From: Berberis thunbergii
Lineage: Eukaryota; Streptophyta; Magnoliopsida; Ranunculales; Berberidaceae
DNA length: 64,000 nucleotides
NCBI GenBank assembly: GCA_003290165.1
Contig: QNQO01000531.1
Location: 124,001 to 188,000, forward strand
Direction of reading: 5' to 3'
Shown here piece by piece: positions 12,545 through 24,982 of the stretch. Position numbers and translations under genes: made by a program. The first letter of the stretch is position 1, and every line of letters starts with the position of its first letter. The notes below the pieces were generated by a model, which made no database searches, had not been told where the DNA came from, and was given only the letters and a program-made list of their open reading frames with translations.

Positions 12545-14290
12545 ACATGTCAAATAAAATAAAAGTTACTACTCACTTAAATTACCAACAAAATTCACAA
12601 AAGTTTTCACTCTTAACACTGTAAGTTATACAGATGCACCATACATCCAAAACACTTTGGTGCATAAAAGATATTGCTAGTTGAGCTTTAGTTGCTCTTT
12701 GATCCGGTGGCATGATAGTTTGCAATTTTAATTTGGCTCCGAAGCTAAGGTTGTCCAGCTAGAACATTTAAATTTGAACTTGTTTCCATTTTTTCCTATA
12801 AAATCAATATTTTTGCTTTTCATGTTAACTTTTGGTGAAAAAAAGAAGTGCAAAATTGTTGGGTAAAATTATAAAGTTCCACCATAAAATTTTTAATATA
12901 TTTTTTATAATGACCTCAATCTCGTCGCGATCCTGTCCCATCTCGTCCCGATTTTTTTGGATTCTTTTGAATTAATCAAACTCATCCCAATCTCGTCCCA
13001 TCCCGATCTTGAATAGGATGGGATCAAGATGAAGATTTATTAATTTAATCCAACTACTATTCTAAAGGAAATTTTATGATGTGTTGAAATAAATTAAAAC
13101 ATTTATTGTTTGAAAACTTGCTTTATTTGATATTGTATGTTTAGATAGAAACTTTAGTTTGAATATTTTAGGTCAAATAAAACCCATGAAAATTTATGCT
13201 TAGTTCACATTTTTTAGATTGGTTATAGGACAATTATTCTTGTTTAAAATAAAGACAAATGATAGAATGATTTTGTTTTGCACTATGAATTATGTAGTTG
13301 GAAATTTGGTCAATGAGCAATATTTTTATTTCTGAACTTATATTAAGACATTTTGAGAACTTATATCATACATAAAAGATACAATTAGGAGTAATTTGAG
13401 ATGAAATTTTATATTGTTATGATGAAAGTGTACATAAATGAGGTATTATTGGTGTGTGAGCAATGTGATGTGAATTTTTTTTGTTATTCTTCATTGAAAG
13501 ACTATTGAATACATGTTCATCTCGTCCTGTCCCATCCCGAACCCGTTTGGGATGGGACGAGGTCAGGATGAGGTCTATCCCATCCCGATCCAGAATGAAC
13601 GGGATGGGATAGGGATGACGTCCATCCTGTCCCATACCCACCCCTACTCAAGTATGATTATTATACTGTAATTGAATATTAGAAATGTTATATGAATTAT
13701 ATTTTGACCAAGTTTCAGACTTTCAGTATTGTAAACTACACCTTTGAAGAGCATATGCATCAACAAAGTCCAAAGAAGCAACATTAAATTTTCATGGCTA
13801 CTCACTAAAATTACCAACCAAATTCACAAAAGTTCTCACTCTTAACATTGTAAGTTATACGGATGCACCACATCCAGAACACTTTGGTGTATTAAAGATC
13901 TTGCTAGTTAGTTGCTATTTGATCTGATATCATGATAGTTTGCAATTTTAGTTTGGCTCCGAAGCTAATGTTGTCCAACTAGAACATTCAAAGTTGAACA
14001 TGTTTCCATTTTGTCCTAGAAAATCAGTGTTTTTGCTTTTCATGTTTAACTTTTGGTGAAAAAAAGAAGTCCAAAATTGTTGGGTAAAATTATAAAGTGA
14101 CCTCAAAATTTTTAATATATATTTTTATAATGATCTCAACTTCTGATTATTATACTGTAATTGAATATTAGAAATGTTACATCAATTATATTTTGACCCA
14201 GTTTCAGTATTGTAAACTACACCTCTGAGAGCATTTTCATTAGCAAAGTCCAAAGAAGCAACATTGATTTTTCATGGCTGTCTGATAAAC
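12545..14290. repeat. tandem duplication of a non-coding segment
   Basis: Unit A (12545-13795) and unit B (13796-14290) align over their lengths. Shared landmarks: CCAAATTCACAAAA, GTAAGTTATAC, TTTGGCTCCGAAGCTAA, TTTTGGTGAAAAAAAGAAGT, ATTATACTGTAATTGAATAT, AAGTCCAAAGAAGCAACATT. Unit A is longer only because of an inserted element at 12919-13648. No coding potential was seen. Confidence 0.8.
12919..13648. mobile_element. insertion in one tandem copy, GGGATGGGA-rich ends
   Basis: Unit A is interrupted between TGACCTCAA and CTCAAGTATGATTATT, while unit B reads TGATCTCAACTTCTGATT without a break, an empty site. CTCAA is repeated at both junctions and may be the target duplication. Both ends are rich in CCCATCCCGATC and CTCGTCC motifs, and the right end (complement) starts TAGGGGTGGGTATGGG, a form common in hAT-type ends. 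The left end does not mirror this well, so it may be truncated. No transposase is seen. Confidence 0.6.
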
Positions 14291-14452
14291 TACGCTGGGA
14301 GCATCTTCATCAGCAGAAGCCAAAGAAAAACTACGCTGGTGCAAAAAAGGAAGAAGTGCATAGCATAATACACATTTTCAAATGGGGGGTTACTTGGCGG
14401 GCTGCTAAAATTTGCAAATTTATTAGCTAGCTTCACGGTCCATTACAACAGT

Positions 14453-14471
14453 GCCACGTGGCAAACGTGAA

Positions 14472-14502
<31 letters not shown>

Positions 14503-14582
14503 AAAAACAACGTGAGTCTGTCTATAAATACCCAAACCTCCTCTCTACTCTCCTCAAGATTCGAGAGTGAGTTGAGCGCGAA
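14453..14582 (+). promoter_or_regulatory. promoter with G-box and TATA box
   Basis: The perfect palindrome GCCACGTGGC (14453-14462), a G-box/ABRE-type core, is followed by a second ACGT core (AACGTG), a C22/A15 homopolymer junction and TATAAATA (14523-14530). An ATG follows at 14583 after about 50 bases of leader. G-boxes bind bZIP and bHLH factors, so light or ABA response is possible but only inferred. Confidence 0.65.
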
Positions 14583-14866
14583 ATGGAACCTTCGAAATTG
14601 ATCGTCGCTGTGTCGTCTCCATCAGAAACCCTAGCTCTTCAATCTACAGAAACTGAAGCTCAGACTGCAAATCTTCTCGTCGGTAAAAACTCCTCTTCTC
14701 AATTATTCACGATCTCCTCTTGTTACTCAGTTTCTCCATGTTTCATTTCATCGATTCGGTTCGAACCTTTAGCGATTCTTGCAAAATCTGTGAAAATTAC
14801 ATTTAATAGCCTTTTCAGTTGAAGATTTTGAGCAATTCAACTCGTTTTCAACAAGAAATAGAAGTT
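14583..14866 (+). pseudogene. unidentified gene, exon 1 and first copy of exon 2
   Basis: Exon 1 (14583-14682) encodes 33 residues starting MEPSKLIVAVSSPSE and ends in phase 1 at GTCG|GTAAAA. Exon 2, copy A, begins after TTTTCAG at 14819 and reads VEDFEQFNSFSTRNRS before a stop. A second, better copy of the same exon lies at 26344 beyond the retrotransposons. With a real promoter upstream this was a working gene. I do not recognise the product, and no later exon could be recognised with confidence. Confidence 0.5.
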
Positions 14867-14969
14867 AATGATGAATATGTTTCACAGATAATGCTCTTTA
14901 TTTTGAATCACTGTGGATCTCTATTGAGCGATATTGTTTTCATGTTTCACTTTAGCGTTTGGTTTAAGC

Positions 14970-15372
14970 TAGGGTTGAAAACCGAACCGACCTAGGTCGG
15001 TTTTAAAATTTTCAAACCGAAACCGAACCGACCATTAACAAAACCGATCCGAAACCGAACCGATTCTAATTTATGCAAACCGTAACCGAACCGAAGCGAC
15101 TAAAATCTAACCAAAACCAAAAAAAACCGAATCGACTGACTATTTTAAACATATTATATTATTTATATATAAAATATATATTATTTATTATATATATTCG
15201 GTCGGTTCGGTTTGGTCGGTTAAAATCACATAGAAACCGAAAATCGAACCGACCACTTCGGCTTTGAATTTTTTAAAACCGAAACCGATCCGAATTTAAA
15301 CCGAACCAATAGGTTCGATTTTGATCGGTTCGGTCTGTTTAGTCGGTTTGATCGGTTTTTTGTTCAGCCCTA
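14970..15372. mobile_element. hAT MITE, 403 bp, perfect 8-bp TSD
   Basis: The ends are TAGGGTTGAAAACCG and TTTGTTCAGCCCTA. They are flanked by identical GTTTAAGC (14962-14969 and 15373-15380). The body is packed with AACCGAACCGA-type units and their complements, with an AT-rich centre. A 393-bp sister copy is at 35524. The 8-bp duplication assigns it to hAT. Confidence 0.88.
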
Positions 15373-15412
15373 GTTTAAGCCTTCATCGATTCTCATAAAT
15401 TATGTGAAAATC

Positions 15413-15757
15413 TGTCATGATTGGAAGGAATTACAACAGATTCTGAGTTGGCGCAAAAACAGAAAGGAATTAAAAGAAACAAATTCAAAAATGGGAGGGA
15501 AAGGATAGTTTGGTAACTTTCTCATTGTTAGTTAGAGGATCACATGGGATATAGAGGTGTTCCTCTAGTATTGGCATAAATGAAAATTCTGTTATAGCTA
15601 TTGCCTTTAAATAAAGTAAGAGAGGAGAGCAGAGCTCAATATGTAAAAACCAGTCAGTTCTGAGGCTCCAATTCGAAAGGATTGTGAGATTTGTTTTTGT
15701 TCTTGCCTATCAATAGAATTTCCATTCTTTCAGTATATTAAATCAAGGGTTGTGACA
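15413..15757 (+). repeat. RE1 5' LTR
   Basis: Begins TG and ends CA, 345 bases, same length as its partner. The primer-binding site starts two bases downstream. Confidence 0.95.
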
Positions 15758-15794
15758 TTTGGTATCAGAGCTTCACTCGATCCAACCCACTACC

Positions 15795-16892
15795 ATGGAA
15801 ACTAGGGCCAAAGATATCGAAAATTTTATGAAGGAGACGAGGAAGGTTTAGATGGAGACATCTGGGCAAGTAGAGGCTCTAAAAGGTAACCTATTGCGGA
15901 TGGAACAAACAGTCGAGAACCATGAGAAAAAACTGGATGCGAAACTGGATCAACTACTCCATATGTTACAGAATCAGAGGGGTCCTCATTCAGGCGTGGA
16001 ATCAAACACCTCGCAGGCTTCTGGCTCAGTACAATCTCAGATCAGAACTCCTTACCAACCACCAATGGATAATGGAGGTAACTATTTTCGTTTTCCTAAA
16101 ATCGATTTTCCGCACTTTGATGGATTAAATCCAAGATCATGGATACAAAAATGTGAAAGATATTTCGAAATACACAAGGTAACCGAGGAGAGCAAGGTTG
16201 CCATTGCTTCAATGCACCTAGATGGAAGAGCAGACACTTGGTTCCTTGATTACCAAGTAGGTAAGACCAATATAAAATGGTCGGAGTTTTTGAGAGATCT
16301 TTGTATGCGGTTTGAAAATCCAGTATAAGACAATTATATTGCATCTTTTAACAAGCTTGCTTAAACACAGTTTGTTGATGAATATTTTGAGAAGTTTGAA
16401 GAACTTAAGGCCATTATGCTGGTTAACAACCCTTCATTATCTGAGAACTACTTCATACTGAGTTTTCTGAGTGGGCTAAAATCAGAAATTAAACTAGTTG
16501 TTCAGATGTTCAAACCCACCACCTTAGCATAGGCTTTTGCTTTGGCCAAACTTCAGGAAGCCTGTAATACACCTTCAGTCATCACACCACCTGGATCCAC
16601 CACTCAACGTAAGCCATTTTCCACAACTAATTTCCCTTCCGCATGGCCTAAACCCCATACCAATCCACAAATCTCACAGTTCCAAAATTCACAGACATCA
16701 CAACCATCCATAGCTTCCAACAATCCTGTTTACAAACCAACTTCCTCTTCATACACATCTATACCCTCATCCTCCTAAATTACTCCTAGTGCTCCTCCCA
16801 TCAAAAGATTGACAGCAGCTCAGATGAAGATAAGAAGGGAAAGGGGTTTATGTTACAACTGCGATGAACAATATAGACCCGGGCATCTTTGC
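15795..16892 (+). pseudogene. RE1 gag with zinc knuckle, broken
   Basis: Structural nucleocapsid polyprotein. The frame starts METRAKDIENF at 15795 and is stopped by TAG at 15849. It resumes with a coiled-coil-like N-terminus and the retrotransposon gag core (FPKIDFPHFDGLNPRSW and following). More in-frame stops occur near 16326, 16362, 16531 and 16776. A zinc knuckle CYNCDEQYRPGHLC lies at about 16851-16892, a spacing typical of plant chromovirus-like gag. Same frame throughout, so nonsense rather than frameshift damage. Confidence 0.85.
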
Positions 16893-17660
16893 AAACAGCA
16901 GTTTCTCTACTTGCTGATCATAGATGAAGAGGCAACTCCTAAGGACTGTTTGGAGACAGAAGATTTGGTTCATGAGATTCAGACTGAGATGGAACTCTCG
17001 CTTAGTGCCCTACATGGCAGTGTATCTGCTAACACAATACTCCTTAAGGGACTAGTGAAGAAGAAGCAAATCTATATACTCATCGATACGGACAACACTC
17101 ATTCCTTTGTGGATCCAAAAGTGATTAAAGCAACCCAATGGCCTACGGTCTTTACTCCTCAAATGGTGGTGAGGGTAGCAAATGGCCAGCAACTTCATAG
17201 CAATGCTCTTTGCCAATGCTTCAAGTGGACAATGCAAGGACTTCATTTCGAAGGAAAAATCAGGGTTCTCCCTCTTGGAGGATATGATATGGTTCTAGGG
17301 GGAGATTGGTTGAAGCCCTTTGGGGATATAATTATCAACCTTCAGAGATTAAAATTAACTCTTACTATACGTGGACAACCTATCACACTACAAGGAATCA
17401 CACAAGAAGCATCCTTGAGTCTCATGGATGCCAAAGGTATGTCTAAGTTCATTAAGAAATTTTCACCATCTTGCTTGGGTCAAATTTTTTCCATATCTAC
17501 TATAGTCTCACCTTCAACAATTCCATTGTTCCTAAAAGAAATGCTCCAAACCAACAATGATATCTTCCAAGTCCCTACTTCCCTACCACCCCATAGACCA
17601 CTAGACCATAAAATTTTTTTAAAACCTAACTCCATCCCAACATCCATACAAGATACCCTA
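16893..17660 (+). pseudogene. RE1 aspartic protease region, altered active site
   Basis: Reads on from gag in the same frame. The active-site motif appears as LIDTDNTHSF (Asp at 17085-17087), where the family has D-S/T-G. Gly is replaced by Asp, so activity is unlikely. Downstream VLPLGGYDMVLGGDWL is the usual C-terminal signature of these proteases. A frameshift follows near 17660. Confidence 0.8.
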
Positions 17661-19007
17661 CATGCAAAAAACCGAGGTAGAACAACTCATCACAGAAATG
17701 TTAGAGACTGGCCTTATTCAACATTCTAGTAGTCCATTTGCCGCACCCATACTTCTTGTAAAAAAAAAGACAACTCATGGAGATTTTGTGTTGACTATAG
17801 GAGACTCAATGACCTTACTATTAAGGATAAATTTCCTATGTCATTGATTGATGAATTGCTAGACGAATTACATGGAGCCACTATTTTTTCCAAACTAGAC
17901 CTAAGGTCGGGGTATCATCAAATAAGAGTTCACCCTCCTGATATTCACAAAACTGCTTTCAAAACCCACCATGGACACTTTGAGTTTAGAGTTATGCCTT
18001 TTGGTCTAACCAATGCACCGACCACTTTTCAATCCTTAATGAACCAAATATTCCAACCCTTCTTGAGGAAATTCATTTTAGTCTTTTTTGATGACATATT
18101 AGTTTATAGTAAGAGTGAGGAAGATCATGTTTCTCACCTCCACACCACTTTTTCCATATTGAGAACACATCAACTCTTTGCTAAATTTTCTAAGTGCTCT
18201 TTTGGTCAACATAAACTTGAGTACCTAGGCCATATCATTAGCCCTAATGGTGTAGAGGTCGATCCCCAAAAGATAGATGTTATGCAATCTTGGCCAATAC
18301 CCACCACACTCAAACAACTAAGGGGTTTTCTAGGACTCACCGGGTACTATAGAAAATTCATCAAGAGTTATGGTCAATTGGCTCAACCTCTCACGGATCT
18401 CCTTAAGAAAAATTCTTTTCTTTGGTCACCCAAGGCTACCCAAGCTTTCCTAACTCTCAAAGAGGCCATGTGTCAAGCCCCGATTTTGGCTTTGCCCAAC
18501 TTCACTAAGCCATTCTTCCTTGAGACCGACACATGTTCTAAAGGTGTGGGAGCTGTCCTTTCTCAAGAAGGAAGACCTATAGCCTATTTTAGTAGAGCTT
18601 TAGGACCTAAAAACCTTCATTTGTCTACTTATGAGAAGGAGCTTTTGGCTATTGTGATGGTCACTCACAAATGGAGGTCATATTTGTTGGGATCCAAGTT
18701 CTATATTCATACGGACCACCAAAGCATTCGGCATTTTTTGTCTCAGAAAGTGACCACAGTCATGCAACAAAAGTGGCTCTCTAAGCTATTAGGGTTTGAC
18801 TATGAGATCGCATACAAGAAGGGTGTCGACAACAGGGCTGCTGATGCACTTTCCAGACGTGATTTTGATGACTCCCAGTGCCTGGCAATTTCCACAGTGA
18901 CTCCTCTTTGGCTGCAAGAAGTTGCCAACAGTTATGAGGAGGATTCCTATGCCAATACTCTGATTCAACAGTTGCTAATTGATCTGTTCCTAACTTCTCT
19001 TATGTGA
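17661..19007 (+). pseudogene. RE1 reverse transcriptase and RNase H
   Basis: The RT N-terminus (TEVEQLITEMLETGLIQ) is in frame 1. A further shift in an A-run near 17761-17769 returns to frame 0, where the long open stretch from 17838 begins. Motifs: [26 protein letters not shown], and FFDDILVYSK as the YxDD box with its Asp pair intact. RNase H follows (FLETDTCSKGVGAVLSQEG, YEKELLAIV, YIHTDHQSIRHFL). The frame ends with TGA at 19005-19007. Confidence 0.9.
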
Positions 19008-19039
19008 ATGGACTGCTCCATTATCAACAAAAGCTATAC

Positions 19040-19345
19040 ATTGGCTCAACATGATCACTAAGACACCAGATTCTTACTGCTTTACATTGCTTAGCCATAG
19101 GTGGCCACTCTGGTATAGCTGCTACATATAAGAGACTGCAACAATACTTCTACTGGCGAGGCATGAAGACCCTGTTAATTCAGTTCATAACAGGGTGTGA
19201 TGTTTTCCAACGTAATAAGCATGATCAGGCTGCATATGGTGGGCTTTTGCAACCCTTACCATGCCAGCAGCATATCACCATGGATTTTATCAAGGGACTT
19301 CCCCCTTCAAACCACAAGACGGTCATTTTGGTAGTGGTAGAAAGG
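19040..19345 (+). pseudogene. RE1 integrase, N-terminal part (before RE2 insertion)
   Basis: The His-Cys zinc finger is recognisable (ALHCLAIGGHSG, later GCDVFQRNK) and the first catalytic Asp is in ITMDFIKGLP. The frame differs from RT, so another shift lies near 19010-19100. RE2 inserted after the VVVER codons. Confidence 0.8.
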
Positions 19346-19824
19346 TGTCACGGACTAGTAATCCGTGCGGCACTAGCTATCCAATTCACTAGTAAGCCTA
19401 TGAGTAATGACTTTGACGGGCACAAATATTAACTTGAGAATGCACAATATTAATCTGTAGACAATATAACAATGCACAATAGTCAGTAAAAGCTCTCATT
19501 ATCATTCAATAGATTACAATGGGGAGGAACGTTCGGAAGGACGTTGCTCAAGACTAGTTCGATACTATCGATCGATGGAAATACATGTTTGAAGTTGAAA
19601 AACAATGCTAAGAAAACAATAAAAATGCTAGCGGTACAGTCTGGCCCGACTATGCAATGGAGGCAACACGTCCTCACAGTCAAGAGCTCAAACCTTCCCC
19701 CTATAATATAGATGCTAAGAATTTGGGCACTTTTCAAAAGGGAACATTGAGTTTTGAGACCATTAGAAAAGTCTTGAAAGGCCTCTGACCTTGGTTTTCC
19801 TGACCAACGGTACTAGTCCTGACA
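19346..19824 (-). repeat. RE2 3' LTR
   Basis: 479 bases, TG...CA ends, adjacent to the polypurine tract on the minus strand. Confidence 0.93.
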
Positions 19825-19835
19825 CTCTCCCACAC

Positions 19836-22800
19836 TTAATTCACTGACGCCCTCGCAGCGAACTTTTCCAAGTACTCTTCCAGCTTTGAGAGGTATGGCA
19901 GCAGATGTTCGACTGGCTCCCAACTGATCTATGAAGGAGGTTCATCCTGCCACTTGACCAAATATTCTCTATCCGGGCCTATGTTGTTGATGAGGCGGTC
20001 AGCTAAAATTTTTTCCACTTCTCGATCTGGCTTAGTAGGATGCTTAGGCAATGCTCGTGTAGATACATTTCTTGTGGGATCAGTGACATCTGCATGGTAG
20101 GACTTCAAGTTACTTGCATGGAAGACGGGATGGGTGAAACAGAGCCAATGTGGTAACTTGACGCGATAGGAGACTTTGTCGACTTTCTCAATAATCTGTA
20201 CCGGTCCCTCATACTTGCGAAACAGATTGTTGTGTGCTCTAGCTGTCCTTTTATACTTGTTGAACATATCTAGCTTCACCAAGACCAAGTCCCCGACTGC
20301 AAAAGGATCAATTCGTCGTTTCTTGTCGACCCATTTCTTCATGTGACGGGAGGCTTTCTCAAGATAGGCTCGAGCAACTTCAATGTTTTTCTGCCAGGCT
20401 TTGAAAAATTCAAGAGCTCTTGGGTTGGGTCCTTGGTATCCGGTAAGTACTGTATGTGGTGTCAATGGTTGCTGACCAGTAACCAACTGAAAGGGGCTGG
20501 AGTGAGTAGCTGAGCTCTTTTGTAAGTTGAAACAGAATTGTGCAACATCAAGTAGTCCAACCCAATTTTTCTGGTTTGCACTTACAAAATGACGAAGGTA
20601 TTCTTCAAGCATAGAGTTAAAGCGCTCAGTCTGTCCATCAGATTATGGATGTTAGCTTGTCGACATATTAAGTTTGGATCCCAAGAGCTTGAACAATTCC
20701 TTCCAGAACTTTCTTGTAAAGCGAGCATCACGATCGCTAACAATGTTTTCGGGCAGTCCCCAATACTTCACTACATGCTTGAGGAACAATTGCGCCGTAT
20801 CTTCGGCTGTGCAAGTCAGTCCGGTCGGCACAAAGGTCACATACTTTGAGAATCGGTCAACAACTACAAGGATACTCCTGAAATCCTCCACTTTCGGTAA
20901 TCTCGTAATGAAGTCCATGGAAACACTTTGCCAAGGACGAGTTGGAACAGGCAGGGGCTCTAGTAAGCCTACTGGTTGATCTCTTTCAACCTTATCTTGC
21001 TGGCAAATAAGACATGTTCGAACATAGGCCATTACATCCTCCTGTATCTGCGGCCAATAATACCCCCTCTCTAGCAATGCAAGTGTTCGTCTCCAACCTG
21101 GATGTCCCGCCCAATGGGTGTCATGGCATTCTCTCAAAATTTCTTTCCTTAGACCCGAAGTTCTCAGAACATAGAGGCGATTACCAGTTGTGAGTATTGC
21201 TCCATCTTTTATCCAGAACCGTCGAGTTTTGCCCTGCTTGATCAACTCTGTAATCGCCTTCGCTTGTGGATCTGTCTGTAGGCCTACTTTGATCTTCTCC
21301 AAGATGGTGTAACTCGGACCAGTATGGGTTAGCACTGCAAGGTCTGCCCTTTTACTGAGTGCATCAGCTACATTGTTAGTGCGCCCTGGCTTGTATTCCA
21401 ATACTAAGTCAAATTCTGCTAATTTTTCCTGCCATAGAGATTGCTTGGAGGTTAGCATCTTCTGAGTAAGGAAATGGCTTGCTGCAGGATTATCCGTTTT
21501 AACAAGGACTTGAGATCCCAAGAGGTAGTGTCTCCACACCCGTAAACAATGTACAATGGCTAGCAATTCCTTTTCCTGAGCTGAGTAACGAGACTCTGTA
21601 TCATTCAACTTTCGATTCTCATATGCTACCGGGTAACCATCTTGAAGTAAAACTCCCCCTAACGCATAATCAGATGCATCTGTTTGTACTTCAAAGGGCT
21701 TGGTGATGTCTGGCAAGGCCAATACTGGATCTTTCATCACGGCCAATTTCAAGTCTTGGAATGAAGCTTCACACTGCCTATCTCATTCCCATGTTCGGTC
21801 TTGTTTCAACAAATTTGTCAGGGCAACAACTCTCTTAGAGTAGTCCCTTATGAAGCGACGATAATAATTTGCGAGTACAAGGAAAGAACGTAGTTGAGAC
21901 ATGTTCTTAGGAGAGTTCCAACCATGGATTGCCTTGACTTTCTCCATGTCCATCCGGATCTTTCCATTGCCAATAACATGACCCAAGAAATTGATCTGGG
22001 TCTGGCCGAATGAGCACTTTTCCTTCTTGACAAAGAGATGATTATCCCTAAGGATTTGGAACACTTCTCGCAAATGATGTAGGTGTTCTTCTATAGTCTC
22101 ACTATAAACCACGATGTCGTCAAGATAGACAACCACAGACTTGTCCAGAAGGTAACGGAACAGGTCATCCATAAGGGTGCAAAATGTAGCTGGAGCATTG
22201 GTCAAGCCGAAGGGCATTACTAGGAACTCATATGACCCATATCTAGTAGAACAAGCAGTTTTGGGTTCGTCACCAGCAGCAATGCAGACCTGATGGTAAC
22301 CTGATCTTAAGTCGAGTTTTGTGAAGTATCTGGCGGATCCAAGTTGGTCGAATAACTCTGCAATGAGCGGCAGCGGGTATTTGTTATTTATAGTGACTTT
22401 GTTCAAGGCTCTATAATCAACACAAAGGCGAAGACTGCCATCATGTTTCTGCTGAAAAAGAACAGGTGCCCCATAAGGTGCTTTAGAAGGCCGAATGAAT
22501 CCCGACTCCAACAAGCCATCTAGTTGTGTTCTCAATTCGGTCAGCTCTGGAGGGCTCATGCGATATGGACTACGTGCGGGTGGCTTGGCACTAGGGACTA
22601 ACTCAATTTCGTGATCAATGAGCCTTCTGGGAGGTAGATTCTTTGGCAATTCATTCGGCATCACTGCACTGAAGTCAGCAATAACTTGGGCAACTTCCTC
22701 AGAAATTTTGCTAGTATCATCTTCCATCTCTAGCTTTGCCACAGTTAAATATGTATCTTCTCCTTTAGCCAAGCCTCTCTTGACTTGGAGCGCCGGCAAT

Positions 22801-24476
22801 ATTCTATCATGAGTTGTTGGTCGAATTGAGGTTGGTACAATGCGTAGTCTGGGTCCGAAAAACCCCAAGGAGTCCATGAAAAGTAATGGTCCTGCTGTAG
22901 CTCCTTGGAAGAATTCTTGGCCAAGAATCACCTTAAAATCATCAAGTGGAACGGCCAAGAAGTTTGATCTTCCTTCCCATGGACCAACCTGTAGTGGCAC
23001 AGCTCTAGCCATACCATTAATAGAGATTGCCTCAGAGTTGACAGCTTTCAACTTACCCACATCTCCTTCTAAGTTCAGACCCACACGTGTAGCTTCATCT
23101 GGGACAATAAAATTGTCTGTTGCTCCGGAATCCAACAATGCTTGGGAAGGGTACCCATTGATAGTGATGTCGATGTATTGCAAAGCCTTCTTGTGTGGGT
23201 GCTCATACATTTCTCATTTGACAGCATTGAGCTTGCGTAGAGCTCCCATCTGGGAGGTATCACTGTTGGTGGGGTTCGAGCTCGATGCGGTCGAGTTAGA
23301 AGGTTTTGCTTGAAGCAAGGACATTAATGAGTGTAGAGCTGGTTTGGATGGACATTTGCCTGTTGGGTGATCCCTGCTATTGCAAAGAATGCATGGGGCA
23401 GGGGCAGATGGTCTCCACTGCCCAGAGTAGTTTTTCCTTCCTTTGTTGTTGTAATTTGAGTTGCTAGAGCTGGCATTCCAATTTTTGTTGGAACTCCAAT
23501 TCTAGTTGGGCTGCCGGGAATTGTAGTTTCCTCGGTTCTTACTTGAGTTTCCCCAGTTTTGGTGAGGTGAGCGAGCATTCGACCCTGAGCTTGAATTGGT
23601 ACTGCCAGTTCTAGCTGCGGAGTGATTGAGCGAAGTGGATCCAGTCATGGGAAAATAATCGCTAAACCTTTTTGCTGCCGCAATGGCACTTGTAATATCT
23701 GTCACCTTCTGCCTTTGCAATTCTGCTTGTAGAAGTGGCTGAGCTTGTTCCATGAAACAGAAAGCTTTGTCTTTCTCATACATGTCTCGAATATCTAGCA
23801 AGCAAGTTGAGAATTGTCGGACATAGTCTCGAATATTGCTTGTTTGTTTGATGGTGTGGAGCTTCCTCCTTGCTAAAAAATCAGTGTTCTCAGGCAAGAA
23901 TTGATTTCTGAGTTCCTTCTTGAGGTCTGCCCAAGTTCTAATAAGGATGCGACCTTCTTCCATTTCTGCATATTTGGTTTTCCACCATAGTTTAGCATCA
24001 CCTGCTAAGTACATGGTCGCCATGGTAACCTTGGCTTCTTCTGATTCGGGGTTCACCGCACGAAAATACTGCTCCAGATCAAACAAGAAGTTCTCTAACT
24101 CCTTCCCATCTCGTGCCCCAACATATGACTTTGGCTCAGGTACTTTCATCCTATGGTGATCCGTCGTTCCTGTGGCCTTCGTCAGCAATCCAACCCTTGC
24201 AAATAAGTCCTCCAACTGTAATTGGAAGTCACTCATCACCTGATCTATGGGGTAAGGCGACTTTTCCATAGTGACTGTTCGTCCTTCTAAGTTATCAACG
24301 TGCTCAGCCAGGGAATCCACTCTGTCTGCCAGTGAAAAGATTCCATCCAACTGACTAATCTGTTCTCCCAAAGTGTTCAACTGGTCCATTCTGCTTTCTA
24401 GTCTATGCATTCGACTAGCCCGTCGTTCCTCCATAGCGCTAAGGCGCTCATTTAGTTCCTGCATCCTGGTTTGCAT
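19836..24476 (-). pseudogene. RE2 gag-pol polyprotein in one frame with nonsense codons
   Basis: A single frame of 1547 codons with no frameshift. Order: coiled-coil gag start (MQTRMQELNERLSAMEERR), gag core (LENFLFDLEQYFRAV), zinc knuckle CILCNSRDHPTGKC (near 23380), protease [14 protein letters not shown] with [12 protein letters not shown] and [11 protein letters not shown], RNase H (FEVQTDASDYALGGVL), integrase (HWAGHPGWRRT finger, SVSMDFITRLP, VSDRDARF, SDGQTERFN with catalytic Glu kept) and a C-terminal chromodomain (EYLVKWQDEPPS, then WEPVEHLLPYL). In-frame stops are at about 23502, 23214, 21783, 20652, 20643 and 19929, then the true TAA at 19836. Apart from these stops the enzyme motifs look intact. 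Confidence 0.93.
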
Positions 24477-24503
24477 TCAACAAGCTCTGGCTCTGATACC
24501 AAC

Positions 24504-24982
24504 TGTCACGGACTAGTAATCCGTGCGGCACTAGCTATCCAATTCACTAGTAAGCCTATGAGTAATGACTTTGACGGGCACAAATATTAACTTGAGAATG
24601 CACAATATCAATCTGTAGACAATATAACAATGCACAATAGTCAGTAAAAGCTCTCATTCACATTCAATAGATTACAATGGGGAGGAATGTTCAGAAGGAC
24701 GTTGCTCAAGACTAGTTCGATACTATCGATCGATGAAAATACAAGTTTGAAGTTGAAAAGCAGTGCTAAGAAAACAATAAAAATGCTAGCGGTACAGTCT
24801 GGCCTGACTATGCAATGGAGGCAACACGTCCTCACAGTCAAGAGCTCAAACCTTCCCCCTATAATATAGATGCTAAGCATTTGGGCACTTTTCAAAAGGA
24901 AACATTGAGTTTTGAGACCATTAGAAAAGTCTTGAAAGGCCTCTGACCTTGGTTTTCCTGACCAACGGTACTAGTCCTGACA
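24504..24982 (-). repeat. RE2 5' LTR
   Basis: 479 bases. The primer-binding site lies immediately inside it at about 24488-24502. Confidence 0.93.

Larger units (their letters stand above)
19346..24982 (-). mobile_element. Ty3/Gypsy chromovirus RE2 nested in RE1
   Basis: 479-bp LTRs at 19346-19824 and 24504-24982 begin TGTCACGGACTAG and end GTCCTGACA. The target duplication is AAAGG left and ACAGG right (4 of 5). In minus orientation the primer site TGGTATCAGAGC adjoins the right LTR, and a purine tract AGTGTGGGAGAG precedes the left one. About twelve differences between the LTRs were counted by eye, proportionally slightly fewer than between the RE1 LTRs, as expected for the later insertion. 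Confidence 0.95.
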
